Assembly: GCA_963942565.1 (NCBI GenBank)
Contig: OZ012698.1
Location: 27,846,113-27,910,112 of the forward strand
Origin: Maea johnstoni
Taxonomy: Eukaryota > Annelida > Polychaeta > Spionida > Magelonidae
Direction of reading: 5' to 3'
Length of the DNA stretch: 64,000 nt
In this document: in pieces, positions 21,866 through 34,887 of the stretch
How positions within the stretch are numbered: position 1 is the first letter of the stretch
Layout of the letters: each line of letters begins with the position of its first letter
The notes under the pieces: model-generated
Databases searched by the model: none
Seen by the model: the letters and a program-made list of their open reading frames with translations, nothing else
Told to the model about the DNA's origin: nothing
Position numbers and translations under genes: made by a program

Positions 21866-22921
21866 GACACCAAGAGTGAGGTCCAAGCAGGTATTCAAAA
21901 GGAGATGGATACATTTCAGTTCATCGAGAATGAGACTACAAGTGAGAATGAAGCTGCCAGTGAAAATGAGGCTGTGGCCTCAGCCGAAGGTGCAACCGAA
22001 AGTCCAACTGAAAAAGAGGCTGTGACCCCTGTGACCTGTGTAACGCCCACGCCACCTGTGACCATCCAGATTAGCCAGTATACCAGTGAAGACAGCCTCA
22101 CCAATAAGTCACCAGAAGATGCAACAACACCAACAACCATGCCAGTAGAGTTCTCTGCTGGTGACAGGGAGACCTCCCCCGATTCCTCGACCGAGAGTTC
22201 CGATAGCGACATCGAGAATCACATCGGTGATGATGACCTTTCTGACCTTGGTCTCAGCGATGAAGGAATCCCGGGTATCATCGAGAATCGCTACATGACT
22301 GGCAGGACGGGATTTTATGAAGTGAACCCTGCCTTCGATCATGCAACACTGGAAGAGGCGGAGGAGGAACTATCGGATGGTCAGCCCAGCGAGGCCGTTG
22401 CAAATCGCATCAGCCTTCAGGATTATTACAGCGAGCTAGCGCCACAGGAGGAAGAGGCAGCCAGTAAGCCAGAGAGGAGCGAATACGAAACATTGGACGG
22501 CGAAAACTTCTCCGACGAATCCTCCGAGGATGAGGAAAACAATCAATTTGAAGAAAACATTGACTCCCTAGACATGCTGGAACCACTGGAGAGACTGGGT
22601 GCGCCTTATGAGGAACATTCCAGCAGCGGTGATGAGAAAACACACGGTCGCCATGACGACACATTGCAAGAAGACTCCGATAGCGACAGCTCTTCAGACA
22701 GCGAAGGCTCAGAAGAGTATGATGACGACCCGGAACAGAATCTTCGCGCAAGTCATGGTCGGCGGCCAAAACAGGAGTTGAACTTGGAGCTGAGGGGTAA
22801 TCTCGGCCGAGGTGGGGAAGTGGACGATTTTGGACCCGGTGGGGTATTCAGTAATCCTTATGCACAGTTCAGTCCCTCGGCCGATAAAGACAACAACCTT
22901 AGTAACCCTCCGCGTCACTAA
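18991..22921 (+). CDS. FARP1/2: FARP-like protein, giant acidic linker exon
   Basis: This single 3.9-kb exon completes Arg310 and stays open for 1,309 codons to TAA at 22919-22921. It begins in phase with exon 8 (FE-R-TFSTRTVSSRSYG) and continues the FERM-adjacent segment. It then becomes a low-complexity, probably disordered linker rich in Glu, Asp, Ser and Pro. Visible are Glu runs (19286-19320, 19480-19510, 20062-20080), Asp runs (19434-19458), repeats around ELSKEPE (20920-21090), ESPK repeats (21470-21530), a mostly CAA-coded polyGln (about 21810-21864) and a charged segment EEEERERWAAEL (19853-19888). An ordered-looking island GRTGFYEVNPAFDH lies at 22302-22343. Vertebrate FARP linkers are only a few hundred residues. 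Full-length protein probably uses a donor at 22797 instead of the stop. The first 340 nt are much richer in GC and CpG than the rest. Confidence 0.9.
22797..22921 (+). CDS. FARP1/2: Alternative C-terminal tail of the giant exon
   Basis: G|GTAATC at 22796/22797 is a phase-1 donor. It joins exactly to the phase-1 acceptor of the exon at 55734 (G+GT CAT, giving ...ELRG-HVIRPGG). If the donor is not used, translation continues 40 codons (NLGRGGEVDDFGPGG..., SNPYAQFSPSADK, ending NPPRH) to TAA. The tail form would be a FERM-plus-linker protein without DH-PH. I see no AATAAA or ATTAAA within about 500 nt downstream, so a stable short transcript is unproven. Other phase-1 donors near 22850 (TTCA|GTAATC) and 22902 (CTTA|GTAACC) are possible. 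Confidence 0.5.
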
Positions 22922-23502
22922 CTCATGCGCCTGAATCTTCATAATGGCAAAACATATTCACCTTATATTTACTACTCCTACTACCACAATGAAAGGGAAC
23001 CATAATGAAACAAGGCACCGGTGCCAGGCCATGTCGAGGGCTGGTCTCCACATGGCATGAGTTCAAGTTCTGACTTCTTTTTAAATTTTACTCTTTGGTC
23101 TTGCAATTATTCAAATTTATTCCCAACAAAAGACAAAGCCAGAACATCATAAACAAAAGGAATTTTGATCCATTTTCTTTCAAAAAAATATTTTATTTAG
23201 AGAACATCTGTATGTTGTCACTGAAAATGAAGTGGTTCTTGAACTTTTTTCGCATCACTAGCAACAGCCTTGAAGAATGGCCCGTTATATACTAGGGAAA
23301 AAGCACCTACTCATCATTGTAAATTCTCCATAAACTAGCATATTTTGTAATACATACTTTTATATAAAGGGTTCACCAATGCTTGCTCAACTTGTAAATA
23401 TCACATACTGAACCATCAAACATATGCTAAAAAAATATGGAATATCCTTTTTGTATAGGTAGTAGAGTACTGCCGTGCAAGAACCCATTACTGGTCATAC
23501 AT

Positions 23503-23664
<162 letters not shown>

Positions 23665-24559
23665 TCTCCTCAATGGGTGATGTTCTTCAGATTGAAATCA
23701 GAGTAACTACTGAGGCCTTACCCTGAAAAAAAAACCTATTATGAAGCCCTCTAGTGATAGAAGTAAGAACTAGACCTAGTGGGAGAGAAATGAACTAGAT
23801 TCCCGTCTTTGAAACAAAGAAAGTATTTAGTTACAGACTTGTTTGATAACTATTTAATTGCAACAATTATGATGTGTGTTATGTAAGGTTTAGACTATGA
23901 TTTTGATACATCAAATAAGAAATCAATGTGAGATACACATTTTGACTTTTATAGTGTCCTATAAACTATATGGTTCATTAGTTTAAAATATATGAAAGGC
24001 ACAAACTTTGTTTACAAGTATTTAGTTAGGGGTTATTTAGGATCAGACCATCTGTTAGCTTGGATCCAGGAGAGAGGCTAAAGTTCTGCTCAAATAATGG
24101 CTCATATTCCATAATGAGATTTTGACTTTGTTGCCCACTATGCTAAGCTATCTTCAAATACTTTTAGTTAGTTCTTGTGAAATATCTTATCTCTGTAATA
24201 TATAAGGTTGAGGAAAGTGATAGGTATGTAGTAGCAATTGTCAATTTATTGGTTGATCATGTGATAGAAACCCCAAGTCATGCGATTGTTAGAAAGGTAT
24301 ATTCCGCACTATATGATGTGGAATGATGGACCCCTGAGTCATGATAATAATCAGCCTTCAATTTTTGATAGCTGCATTGCTGATACATTGGATTACCTAA
24401 TATGGTATTATAGGCGGATCTATGACCATTTATGGAAGATGATTGGCATTTGTGATAGGCTTACTGCAGATGCAATAGAGGCCATTATAATGCAGTTTCT
24501 TTTGTTGTTTTATTTGTCAGATATATATTTTCTTTCCATAGGCTTGTTCTTGGCTCATT

Positions 24560-24662
24560 GCTTGCATTTTCTTTTGCATTTATTTATCTTTTTTTGCATA
24601 CATCTGCTTGTTGATGCATAATTTGACCCCATTTGCATATGATTTGCATCTAATTTGCATAA
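24560..24662. promoter_or_regulatory. TTTGCAT-rich block with three octamers
   Basis: ATTTGCAT occurs at 24631, 24642 and 24653. Looser TTTGCAT/TTGCAT copies occur at about 24575, 24595 and 24616 (TGCATAATTTG). The octamer is the POU-factor site; a decayed short repeat is an alternative. Confidence 0.3.
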
Positions 24663-25252
24663 TAGAAATGAAGGCTGTGCATGAGGGCATTCAGATTAAT
24701 AAGTATGTTGTCTGATACCTCCCTTTTTCTTGATTTGCTATGCTCTAAGCGGGTTTTGAAATATAGTGGTAATTATCAAAATCTTTATAAAAGATAAAAA
24801 TACTTTAAGAGATATTTCTTGAAAAGATAGAGAATTCCCGTAATTTTGATATTTATAAATCTTATGAATTAAGTTACCACACATATAGATGTTTTCAGTG
24901 ATATTGTTGCAACCCTGGTATTTGCATTTATATGAAACAAAGTTTAGAGAATGTGAATTATTGACAGAATTCATCATTTTAAGCCGATCAGAATATCTAG
25001 TCACAAAATTCTAAGAAGATTTTTTTGTATTTAACTGAGTATTCCATGACATATTTTGTTGTACTACGCACAGTTTTAAATGCTTAATCAAAAAAAGAAA
25101 ACGACCACAAGAAAGCCATAAATGATAGTGGTCATAAGCCATATAAGCTAAGTTTTTGTAGTATGATCCTTTATGATCTAGAGAGCATGTCCCTAGCCTA
25201 GCTTATAAAAACTCATTTATAGCTTTGTACATGTCATGATTGGCTTGTCTTG

Positions 25253-25577
<325 letters not shown>

Positions 25578-26654
25578 ATGCTATTTATGAATATATGTTT
25601 GAAATAACCCAAGCAAAACAATAGATTAAAGGCAGGGAAAGTGGAGGTTGGAAGAATGTTATATATTTCACTTTCGAGAACACTGCATTTTTCAAATTTT
25701 GTTTTGAGGTGATCTCAAAGCTCGTACTGGACCAGCATTTTTTTCTGAGGTGATAGTTTAGATCTTTCAGATCTTTATGATTTATATTTCAGTATAAGCT
25801 TGTGAAATTCTTCTCGCATAAATGTATTTATTAGAAGGATGATATAAAATAAGAGATTCGCTATAAGTGTGAATTACCCTTCAAACAAGTCACCTTTTGT
25901 GAAGAATCTGTCGAGATATGTTTTGATTTGTTGTAAGTTTATTTATGACCCCACAGTGAAAGGAAATTGACATCTTAGGACCTAAGATGAATATGTATCA
26001 TGCTTAATTCTCCAAATGGCATTTAATGGCCAGGATTGTAAATATTAGTTGTGGAGAATTTTTTTATTAATGTTAGGTTATGGTTACCTTATAATAAAGC
26101 TTCTGTTGGATTCTTCAATAATCCTACATAGTTGGGGTGAAAAAAAGTCTTGAATTGTCTTATAAATTCAGCCCCCAGGCCAGAAAAATTATACATATCT
26201 TTAGTTGTACAATCTTACAGTTTTAGTCAGCATTTTTCTGGTTATATTCTTTGTGTTATGTAGGGCAGCTTAACAGCATGTAAGTCAGAATGAATGTTTC
26301 TATCTTTCTGAGACATTCAGTTCAATATAGGGTCCAAATGGACCCATGCCACCAATGTCTGTGCAAAACTGCATAAAACTTGCATATCAACTCATTTAGC
26401 TAATGAGGTTTCATGCAACAAAACTAAGGTGTCATCCTATTAAGCCAGTTCTTTATTTTTGACTTGTGTGTATTACGTTTCTCATTATGCGGAGACATGA
26501 CATTAGAATAGAAATAAGCCATTATTGCTAGATTAAGTGTTATTTATAGACATATCTTGTATTACAAGTAAACATATGATTTATTTTTGAATAGTATTCA
26601 TTATCAGTTTTGTTGCCTTGAGTGCCCTCCCCAAGCTTGTAGACATTCCTATTT

Positions 26655-26775
26655 CCATATATGGAGGTATTATCCATGTATGGCGTTATGGTCCATATAT
26701 GGAGTTAAGATCCATATGTGAAGTTTAAACCCATATATGGAGTTATGATTCATGCACAGAGTTATGATATATACG
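26655..26775. repeat. Short tandem repeat carrying CArG boxes
   Basis: CCATATATGG occurs perfectly at 26655-26664, 26693-26702 and 26731-26740, with near copies at 26674 (CCATGTATGG) and 26712 (CCATATGTGA). Spacing is about 19 bp, and GAGTTA(T/A)GA lies between several boxes. CC(A/T)6GG is the SRF site. Another perfect box is at 28812-28821. Confidence 0.7.
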
Positions 26776-28076
26776 TACAGGAATAGCATATTTTATTTTT
26801 ATTTGCAAATCTGTGGATAATGGTTAATTATAGCGCCATCTATTTTATAATCAAAACACCTAGTCATACCATGCACAAATGTGTTTGTTTTTTCTTAAAA
26901 TGGTTATAAACAATGAAAACTGAATTGCTTGAGAGTGGTTTGTTAATAGAAATATGTATTCATCCTTTATGGGGGCAGTCTTACATTTCATCGTAAATTA
27001 CCTTTGACAAAGAAACTTGAAATATCAAACAAGATTTTGCAACCTTGAATAAAAAAGTAGTACCATATAATCAGACAAATAATTGTCAATAGGTATTTTT
27101 TGCATAAGATGATATATGAATTAATGGAAAAAATGTTTAACAGAGTGTGATAGAAATTATTTTACTTAATTATATAGATAGAAAAATCTATCATAGTGAA
27201 TATTGACATCAGGCCACTGGCATTTTGATTTTGATTGGTTCAAAAATATATATGTGCATTTGCATTGTACAGGACATTCTTTGTATTAAAGATAATTTTT
27301 TACCTTATCATAGATTTATGCAGTATATGCCTTATGGTTTGAGGCTCATGTGCTAAGATTAATATGATAACTTGGAGTTATATTTTAGATTCCTTGAAGA
27401 AAAGTATCATTCATTTGTTGAAATTTGAATTAAAAAAGTCAGTACAAACATGCTATTGGAATAAAAATATATACTTTTTTAGGGAATGGAAGGACATTTA
27501 TTTTGTTGGGGAAACAATCTTGGAGTTGTGGAGGAAAATAACTGCATCATTATTTTATTATTATTATTATCATTATTATCATTACCAATATCATTTTTGA
27601 TAATTATATTGTTTTGTTATTGTACTTAGTTGAGTTAAGTTTGTGAGTGTGGAAGGTTGTGGGATGGTGTGTAGTTCACACAATAGCCAATAGGGGGTGC
27701 TTTATATTTGAAGAAGTAATTAACCCTTTAGATAAGCACCACAGTCATCCAATCGATTGTTTATGCATCAATCAAAATATGAACTGTGAGATTTTTGAGA
27801 TCAGAGATTCAAGAGATGAGAAAATGCTGAGATGAGATTATTTTGATATTCGGTGTAGGTAGACAAAGATGTCACTAAGTTAGAGCCAGGTTTTACCGTG
27901 ATCATGGAATTAGTCATTAGTTCGTGATTTGGCCTATAGGGGGAGAGAAGGTTGACCTGTCGGTGAGATGGCTGTGAGAAAAGAGGGAAGTATCATAAGA
28001 ATCCGAGAAATAGAAAATTATTTAGACGGGTGCAAGTGGAGACTGTTGGATATAGAGCATCCCTTGTGGTTAAGCA

Positions 28077-28392
<316 letters not shown>

Positions 28393-28649
28393 TTCCTGAT
28401 TACTACCAGAAGGCCATAATGAGATAGATTCTTATGTTAGCAGTTGATTAAGTCCTAGTTATTATTTGCACTAGTGGCTTGTGATATTGTCAGTGTTTCA
28501 GTATTATTGTAATTATTTTTTTATTTTACCTTTACTTAAGTTAGAAACGCCTGATGTGTACTAAAAAGAACATATCCCTACTAGCCTGTACTTAAGCGGT
28601 GAACCGTTCATCTATTGTCTTCCAGTCCTGTATGCCCTTATAAGGTCAT

Positions 28650-28900
28650 CACTTAGCCACCACTTATAATGATGGTAATTAGCATATTAGTAAGATCTTG
28701 CCAATCCTGGCACAACTGCAAAATGGGATCATTATTGCATAATTATTACACAAATACCTTGGCAGTTGGACACATGTCTGTTTTTCAAGACCATAAATGG
28801 GGACGCTATCACCATATATGGAGTGATCTTGCCAAATATGGTAATGCTGCAATATGCAAATTATGGTGATATTGCTTAATAACCTTGTATGAGTATTTGG
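28650..28900. repeat. Diverged tandem repeat with CCATATATGG/CCAAATATGG
   Basis: Repeated phrases such as GATCTTGCCAA(T/A) (28694 and 28826) and AT(A/T)ATGG occur at irregular 25-130 bp spacing. It looks related to the CArG repeat at 26655. The function is unknown. Confidence 0.5.
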
Positions 28901-29674
28901 ACATATGTTGTAATTACATCACAATTTATGGACATAAGCACCATTTTGGAGATAACTGGAATAAGATAGCACCACAAATATATAGACTACAATATATACA
29001 CATCACAAAATTTATTTAGACTTACTCAATTTTTTGGTAAATGATATACATAAAGGATTGGCTATGCTTGATTTGATAGCTTGAATTATTCCCTTGATAA
29101 ATTTAAAACATTTCAACTATGTTCATTCTATAGTAAAAAAAAACGTTTGTATAACCAATTTAGATCATTACGAGCAAAGAGTATTTGATATCACCAACAT
29201 AGTCCTAGTATTTTTCTTCCGATTTTTCTTATCTGGTTATAATACTCAAGAATCAAGATCAATGATATTTGCATATGTGCACACTCATAGAAGGGTTAGG
29301 ACTGAGTCAATTTACGGCTTTGTTTTTTCCTCCATATTAATAGGCCTAACGCTTTATTGCAGACATACGGAACTGTAATAGAGTAATGTACTTAAGGGTA
29401 GATCAGGGATGTACAAAATGCATGCGGACTGGTTTATATTTATAAATATATACATAGTAATACCTATCACCCTTATTAACTACTGTACAAATATAGACCG
29501 TGTCTATGCATGCTCTTCAAGCGATGACTGTTACATCTCATATCTTGCAGGCTTTTTATTTGTATGATAATCTCAACTCAACAAATCCTAAACTTCCTCA
29601 TTAAATGCTAACGTTCTAAAACCAAATCTGTACCCTAATGCCTTAATAGTGCAGCAGCCGGTCGGATCAGATCA

Positions 29675-29717
29675 TAGGTGGCGCCACCTTCATGTCTGGT
29701 TTGTAGGTGGCGCCACC
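29675..29717. promoter_or_regulatory. Duplicated TAGGTGGCGCCACC motif (CTCF-like)
   Basis: TAGGTGGCGCCACC occurs at 29675-29688 and again at 29704-29717. AGGTGGCGC is the core of the CTCF consensus and the palindromic form would read on both strands. Many related motifs occur in these introns. Confidence 0.4.
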
Positions 29718-30699
29718 GGTAGAGCTGGTTCCTTGTCTCTCTTCTCCCCTGTTGATGACTAACCTGGCATGTGACTTTCATCTAGTGTTGTTCAGACCAA
29801 AAACTCTCTTGTTCTCATGAAAATGAAAAGATCAAAAGGCTGTCCATCAAATCCTAGCGTACCAGTTCAATCGATTTCATAATTGTTTTATTTGGATTTC
29901 ATTTTTTTAGATAGCATATTTGCTATTTGTTTCATTCGCTAAAATTATAATTAATTTTATGATTTCAATTAGATGGTAAAAAATCCTCCCAGGAGTGACC
30001 TTGAAAGGAAAGGTCAGCTATTTTGGGGGGACATTTAAAAAAAAAAAAGCATCATCTAGAAAATATTTGAAGTAAAGTTGTTGACCAGCATAAAACCAGC
30101 AAATTCCCTTCAATTATTTTTGAAAATCATGCTGTATTTTAAAGTTATTTTCATAATATCCTGCATCCAGTCTTCTTTTGGATGTTGGGTTCTGGGCATG
30201 AAAGGGTTAAGAAAGGTTGATATTGCTAAGGTAGGTGAGGATTTGGTGTGACAGTACCTGAGGTGAACGCCTAACGATGAGAACACTCGCATTTTTGGCC
30301 TTCGAGTCTCCATGGACAGTCATTGTCATTCGCATTTTGATTTAACTGCATGCTACTACTGCTGCAGCAGCTGTCCCCATTACTACTACTACTACTACTC
30401 TATACAGGAGTCAGGTTCAGGCAGTTAGTTCTCAGACGCAACACTAGATGGCTCTGCCGCAGGCAGGTAGGCAGCGAACACTTGTACGGGTGTCTAAGAT
30501 GGTTTTGTGTTCCAGGTTTACCCTTACCTTTCTGTTGTGCCTATCCCTAATCACTACTACTTATACCTCTGAATGGAATCTTTCTCTATCACTCCTCTAT
30601 TAATATAATCAAACTTTCTCTCTCTCATTTCTCAGAGTGTTTTGTCCTTTTTGTTAATATTTTGAAATAAATTGATGAAAATTGGCTTCTGGGGTGTAT

Positions 30700-31170
30700 T
30701 CCTGTGCTGTACTGAACCATCGTAGAAGAAGTTGCCTGCCTGCAGTGCGTTAAGTACTGGATGGAAATTCCAGCCCTGAGTGGCTCGAGATAACATCCAA
30801 TAACACGTCAGACGCTACGGTAACCTAGCGATAAGGAATAAGAGTTAGAATTAATTGCTTTTTCTCAAAGAGTGGAAGATGCTTGGTGCTATTAGTGAGC
30901 GCACCGAATCTGCAAATTCCTCAGTATCGTCTCTTGCAATTAAGCCGAACGATTCTCGGCCTCAACTTGAGTGATGATTACCAAGTCTGTCAGAATGAGA
31001 AGGTTATTAAATATTCCCGCTAACGCTGTGGTAGTTATGGCAACAGCAGGCTGACCGGTCAGGGGCTGCTCTACGATTTCGGAGTAGGGATTTTTGGTTG
31101 AAAATTAAAAAATGATAACCAGATCGAAAATTTGGCCTGAAGTTAATTATCCTAGTTGGGTTCCTAGTTG
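30700..31170. other. Non-repetitive intronic block
   Basis: This unique block has balanced composition, with motifs such as CCAATAACACGTCAG (30798-30812), CTACGGTAACCTAGCGATAA (30817-30836) and TTATGGCAACAGCAGG (31036-31051). No splice-supported reading frame is present. It may be a conserved non-coding element, but there is no direct evidence. Confidence 0.25.
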
Positions 31171-31505
31171 AACACCTTACCCCCTTCATCCACTGCCTGT
31201 TGCCATGGGAACTAGGATGACCTTGAAAATGTTAACCCTTTATCTGCCAAACATCATGGTAGGGTAGCTATTTCTCTTTCATTTGGTTATTTATGCGTCA
31301 GAGCTGTCTAGTGGTATGTGCGAAATAGTTGACCTTAAAGTTAGGGAGTTGATGTGCACTTTGGTTAGAATAGCATTCTTACTTAGGCATAAATCAGTCA
31401 GTGAGGTATCATTACAGGAAGATATATAGATAATTAAACTGCTATCATATCAGTAAATATCACTTGATAGCAAATTAGGAGTGCTCCAGCAAGTGCTTAT
31501 TTTAA

Positions 31506-31868
31506 AGGGGACAAGTACTTAATTTAAGGTGAACTTGAAATGAATGCATACCTTGCATCTGTAATATTATAGGGATGATTTTCATACTTAATTTAAGGTG
31601 GACTTAAAATTTCCTTCCATCTGTAATGTTGTAGCGATGGTTTTCATACTTAATTTAAGGTGGATCTGAAATGAATGCATACCTTGCACCTGTAATATTA
31701 TAGGGATGATTTTCATACATAATTTAAGGTTGAACTGAAATGAATGCATACTTTGCATCTGTAATATTATAATAGCGATGGTTTTCATACTTGATTTAAG
31801 GTGGACCAAAAATGAACGCATACCTTGCATCTGTAATATTATTATAGCGATGATTTTCATACTCGTCT
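31506..31868. repeat. Tandem repeat, about five units of 65-70 bp
   Basis: Units carry TACTTAATTTAAGGTGGA, GAATGCATACCTTGCATCTG and TAATATTATAGGGATGATTT. The minus-strand reading frame over it is repetitive and is a repeat artefact. Confidence 0.9.
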
Positions 31869-33048
31869 TCTACTCTTTTATAAGGCATTATTATACTTGT
31901 ATAAATAAACTCAGTACGTACCTAGAAGCTATTTCTACTTAACCGGTCTCTCTTTCTAGACTACGGAAATGTAGGGAGGGCGAATTAGTACCTGCTACTC
32001 AGAAATGTACATATTTTGAATTTTCTGCCTTGCTGTATATTATGCTATTAGTCTATATTTTTTTGCACCAATTAGATTGGTCCATTGTGTGCCAGTCCTG
32101 ACAGGAATTACTTACTCTCTCAAACAATCAAGGGTGACACCTGGATTTCTCCTGGTATACATGTCACAGGGCCCATGTTCATTCACCACCATTAGGGAAT
32201 CTGGATAATGTTAAGAAATGCAAGTGATATATAACTGCTAAGGAAGGACTTAATTGTCTGGGTGGTTTCACAGTAGATCTTATAAAGCTGAACAAATCCG
32301 ATGTTATTAATTAATCGTCATGGAAACCAGTCTTCCTTGGGAAGATTAGTTGCGAGAATTTATTTTGTACAAATCAGGACTCAAGTGTCATTTTTCATTA
32401 AAATCAAAGCAAGTAATTTTCAACTTCATGGATTAGGGTTGGTGAGCTAATTGTGAGGAAGCTTAGTTCCTATTTTCACAGGTATATTATTTCTTATCAT
32501 CTCATTTGGCTTATATCTTTAATATTAATGATCTTCTTGGATCAAAGCAAGGAGGTTATATATTGACTCTTTTTGTAACCCAGGAAATCTATCTTGCTGA
32601 TTACCTTTCTCTTTCACTTCACTCTGCCGGTCAATCCACATTAATTAATTAATTAATTTAACAAATTTATTTAGTCATTGAAAGGGCTATGGTATGGTTT
32701 AAAGAATATTTTGGAAGCTCCTCTTAATGAAGAGATTAATCCGATTATGCTGAAATTCTCTCTGAAAATGGTTATAGAAAAGCAACAGGGGTTGAGAACC
32801 GATTTGCCAGTGTTTCAGTCATTTTCTGTTTTATTTTACTATATTTTTGCCACTTGTCACTGGCATATGTCAAGCAACAGTGAATGAACATGGACCCCAC
32901 TCCCTGTTAAAGTTGAGCGAGAGCCAAGAAATTAAATCACCCAGCCCGCAAATCTCCGACACCTGATGAGATAATGGTTGCCCAGAGTGGAATCCACACC
33001 AAAACGTGGTGTAGCTCATGAGCCCCGAACACCCAGGTGGTCTCTTAA

Positions 33049-33260
33049 CCCATTCATGCCTGGAGGTCTACGCGACAAAAGTTGTCTGCACCAATTGCGG
33101 TTTTGTAAATAACTTTGTTTTTGATCATGAATTCACAAGATATTTGAAGAGGAATTGTGTATTGGGTTCTGATCAGCTTTTCTCTTCAATTTTTTTTGGA
33201 AAAATCCTCTGGTCACAATAATGAAACCAAATTAGTCAGGGCATTTTTGGTACTACAGGA
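33049..33260. mobile_element. MITE family A, degenerate 3' end
   Basis: TTAA (33045-33048) precedes CCCATTCATGCCTGGAGGTC, the family-A terminus. Family core words follow (GATATTTGAAGAGGAATTG, GGTTCTGATCAGC, CCAAATTAGTCAGGGC). The right TTAA is not clear. Confidence 0.6.
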
Positions 33261-34456
33261 ATTGGTTCGTTTAAGGCAAAGACAACTTGTCCAGAAGAGG
33301 ATTTCTTTAAGATAAAGATTATTTTTTAAGTATTTTGGGAAATGTCTTAAAGGTATAAGTTAATGTTTAAATGTTAATATATTATAAGTATTTGAAAGAA
33401 AACAGTTTCTCAGAAGACAAGAGAGAATTTATTTTTGTTACAATATTTCTCTGAGTTCACACAATAATTTTTAGTTTATTTACATTTTTCATCAGACCAC
33501 CGTTGTGTTCTGGGTAACAAAGGGTTAAGGGATACCACTAGCTGTGGGAGTGGCCTTAACAGAAAATAACGAGGTTATGTTGTTAGGTTCTTTTATAAAC
33601 ACAACACAGCTGCGCTTAGGACCGTTGAATAAACAGATGATTCTATCTTTGATTTGCACAGATTTTTCTATCGGACTTGCTGGTTCCGCGTTTCACGAGA
33701 ATTAGGTTTTTGATTCCTCTGTATGTTAATTATGTATGTTAGTGGCACCTAAGCTGCACACTGAGCTATCTATAGAAACAAGTCTAGATTGTGTATGTAC
33801 AAATTTTTGGGGAATAAAAAGGAGATGGATATTGCTTATAGAACCGACTGACTTTGTTTTGCCCCTCTTCCTGTTACAAACTAATACTTGTTTATATGTG
33901 AAGGGCTTAGACCCTTATGTTGACTGCATATTTCCCCCAGATCCTTGTTTTTCACCTATATCCTCAATAATCATGTATTAAGGCTAGTTGATAACCGGAA
34001 CTTAATTTTAACTACAAAACCTTGATTTTATGCAATGAAAGGTTGATTTAAATTAGGTTACTCGCGGAATTCTTGATATTTTTTCAATTGTTGAAGAGAA
34101 CAAAATTGGTTTGTGAATAATTTATAGCAATACTACTTTGTATAATTCATTTAACGTTAAAATTGACTTAACTCGCAGTGCTTTAATAAATGTCTTATTT
34201 CCTACCTCCGAGTTTGAGCATTCAATAAAAAAAAAATGCCTATTAACCAAACTCAATGATCACCATAGTCCATTTAATCAGGAAAATGTAATTTCCCTTA
34301 CAAATCTGGGAGCCGGCTCTGGCTGTGGAGTAGACAAAGAAAATCAATTAGAATGGGCATTGTGTAGGCCTGCTGTCTTGATCATGTGTGAATATTGCGC
34401 TACTGAGGGTGTGGCCGGGATTTCTCTCTCTCTCTCTGAGTTGTGAGCCATCTTAA

Positions 34457-34664
34457 CCCTTCCAATGCTGAGGCGACTTTCGTCCAAAGCACAAAAATGC
34501 AAAGATTTTTGAAAACCATCTAAGCCCTGTCTTGTTGGTACTCGTTGGATAGCCCTCATGGAGTACTCTCATATGAGTACCCAACTGCCAGGGTTTCAGT
34601 GATTTTTCTGGATTTTTGCATTATTTTGCATTGGCCGACCTCGCCAGCACCAGCATAATAGGGG
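34457..34664 (+). mobile_element. MITE family B, TTAA-bounded
   Basis: TTAA 34453-34456, then CCCTTCCAATGCTGAGGCGA and GTACCCAACTGCCAGGGTTT, ending CAGCATAATAGGGG before TTAA 34665-34668. It is the first of three MITEs arranged end to end. Confidence 0.8.
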
Positions 34665-34668
34665 TTAA

Positions 34669-34883
34669 TCCATTCATCCTGTGGGCCCCATGTAAAGGCG
34701 GACTGTTTTGGTGATATCTTCATAATGAAATGGATTAGAATCAAAGGAGAAGTTGTCATAAGAACTAAACCAACCACTTTCTTGCATATATTTTGTGAAT
34801 TGCCTCTTTATTCATTAGTTTTTTTCAACTGTATCATGGCAACTAGCCAATATTTTCTTGGTTGAACTCAAAGCATGAATGGT
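34669..34883. mobile_element. MITE family A, sharing TTAA with neighbours
   Basis: It starts right after the TTAA that ends the family-B copy (TCCATTCATCCTGTGGG) and ends AAGCATGAATGGT before TTAA 34884-34887. Termini are inverted repeats of each other (ATTCAT...ATGAAT). Confidence 0.7.
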
Positions 34884-34887
34884 TTAA

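Noticed and set aside
21187-21873. 228-codon minus-strand frame with polycysteine
   Set aside because: It is the antisense shadow of the polyGln and acidic runs in the giant exon. The sense frame is spliced in phase and continuous for over 1,300 codons.
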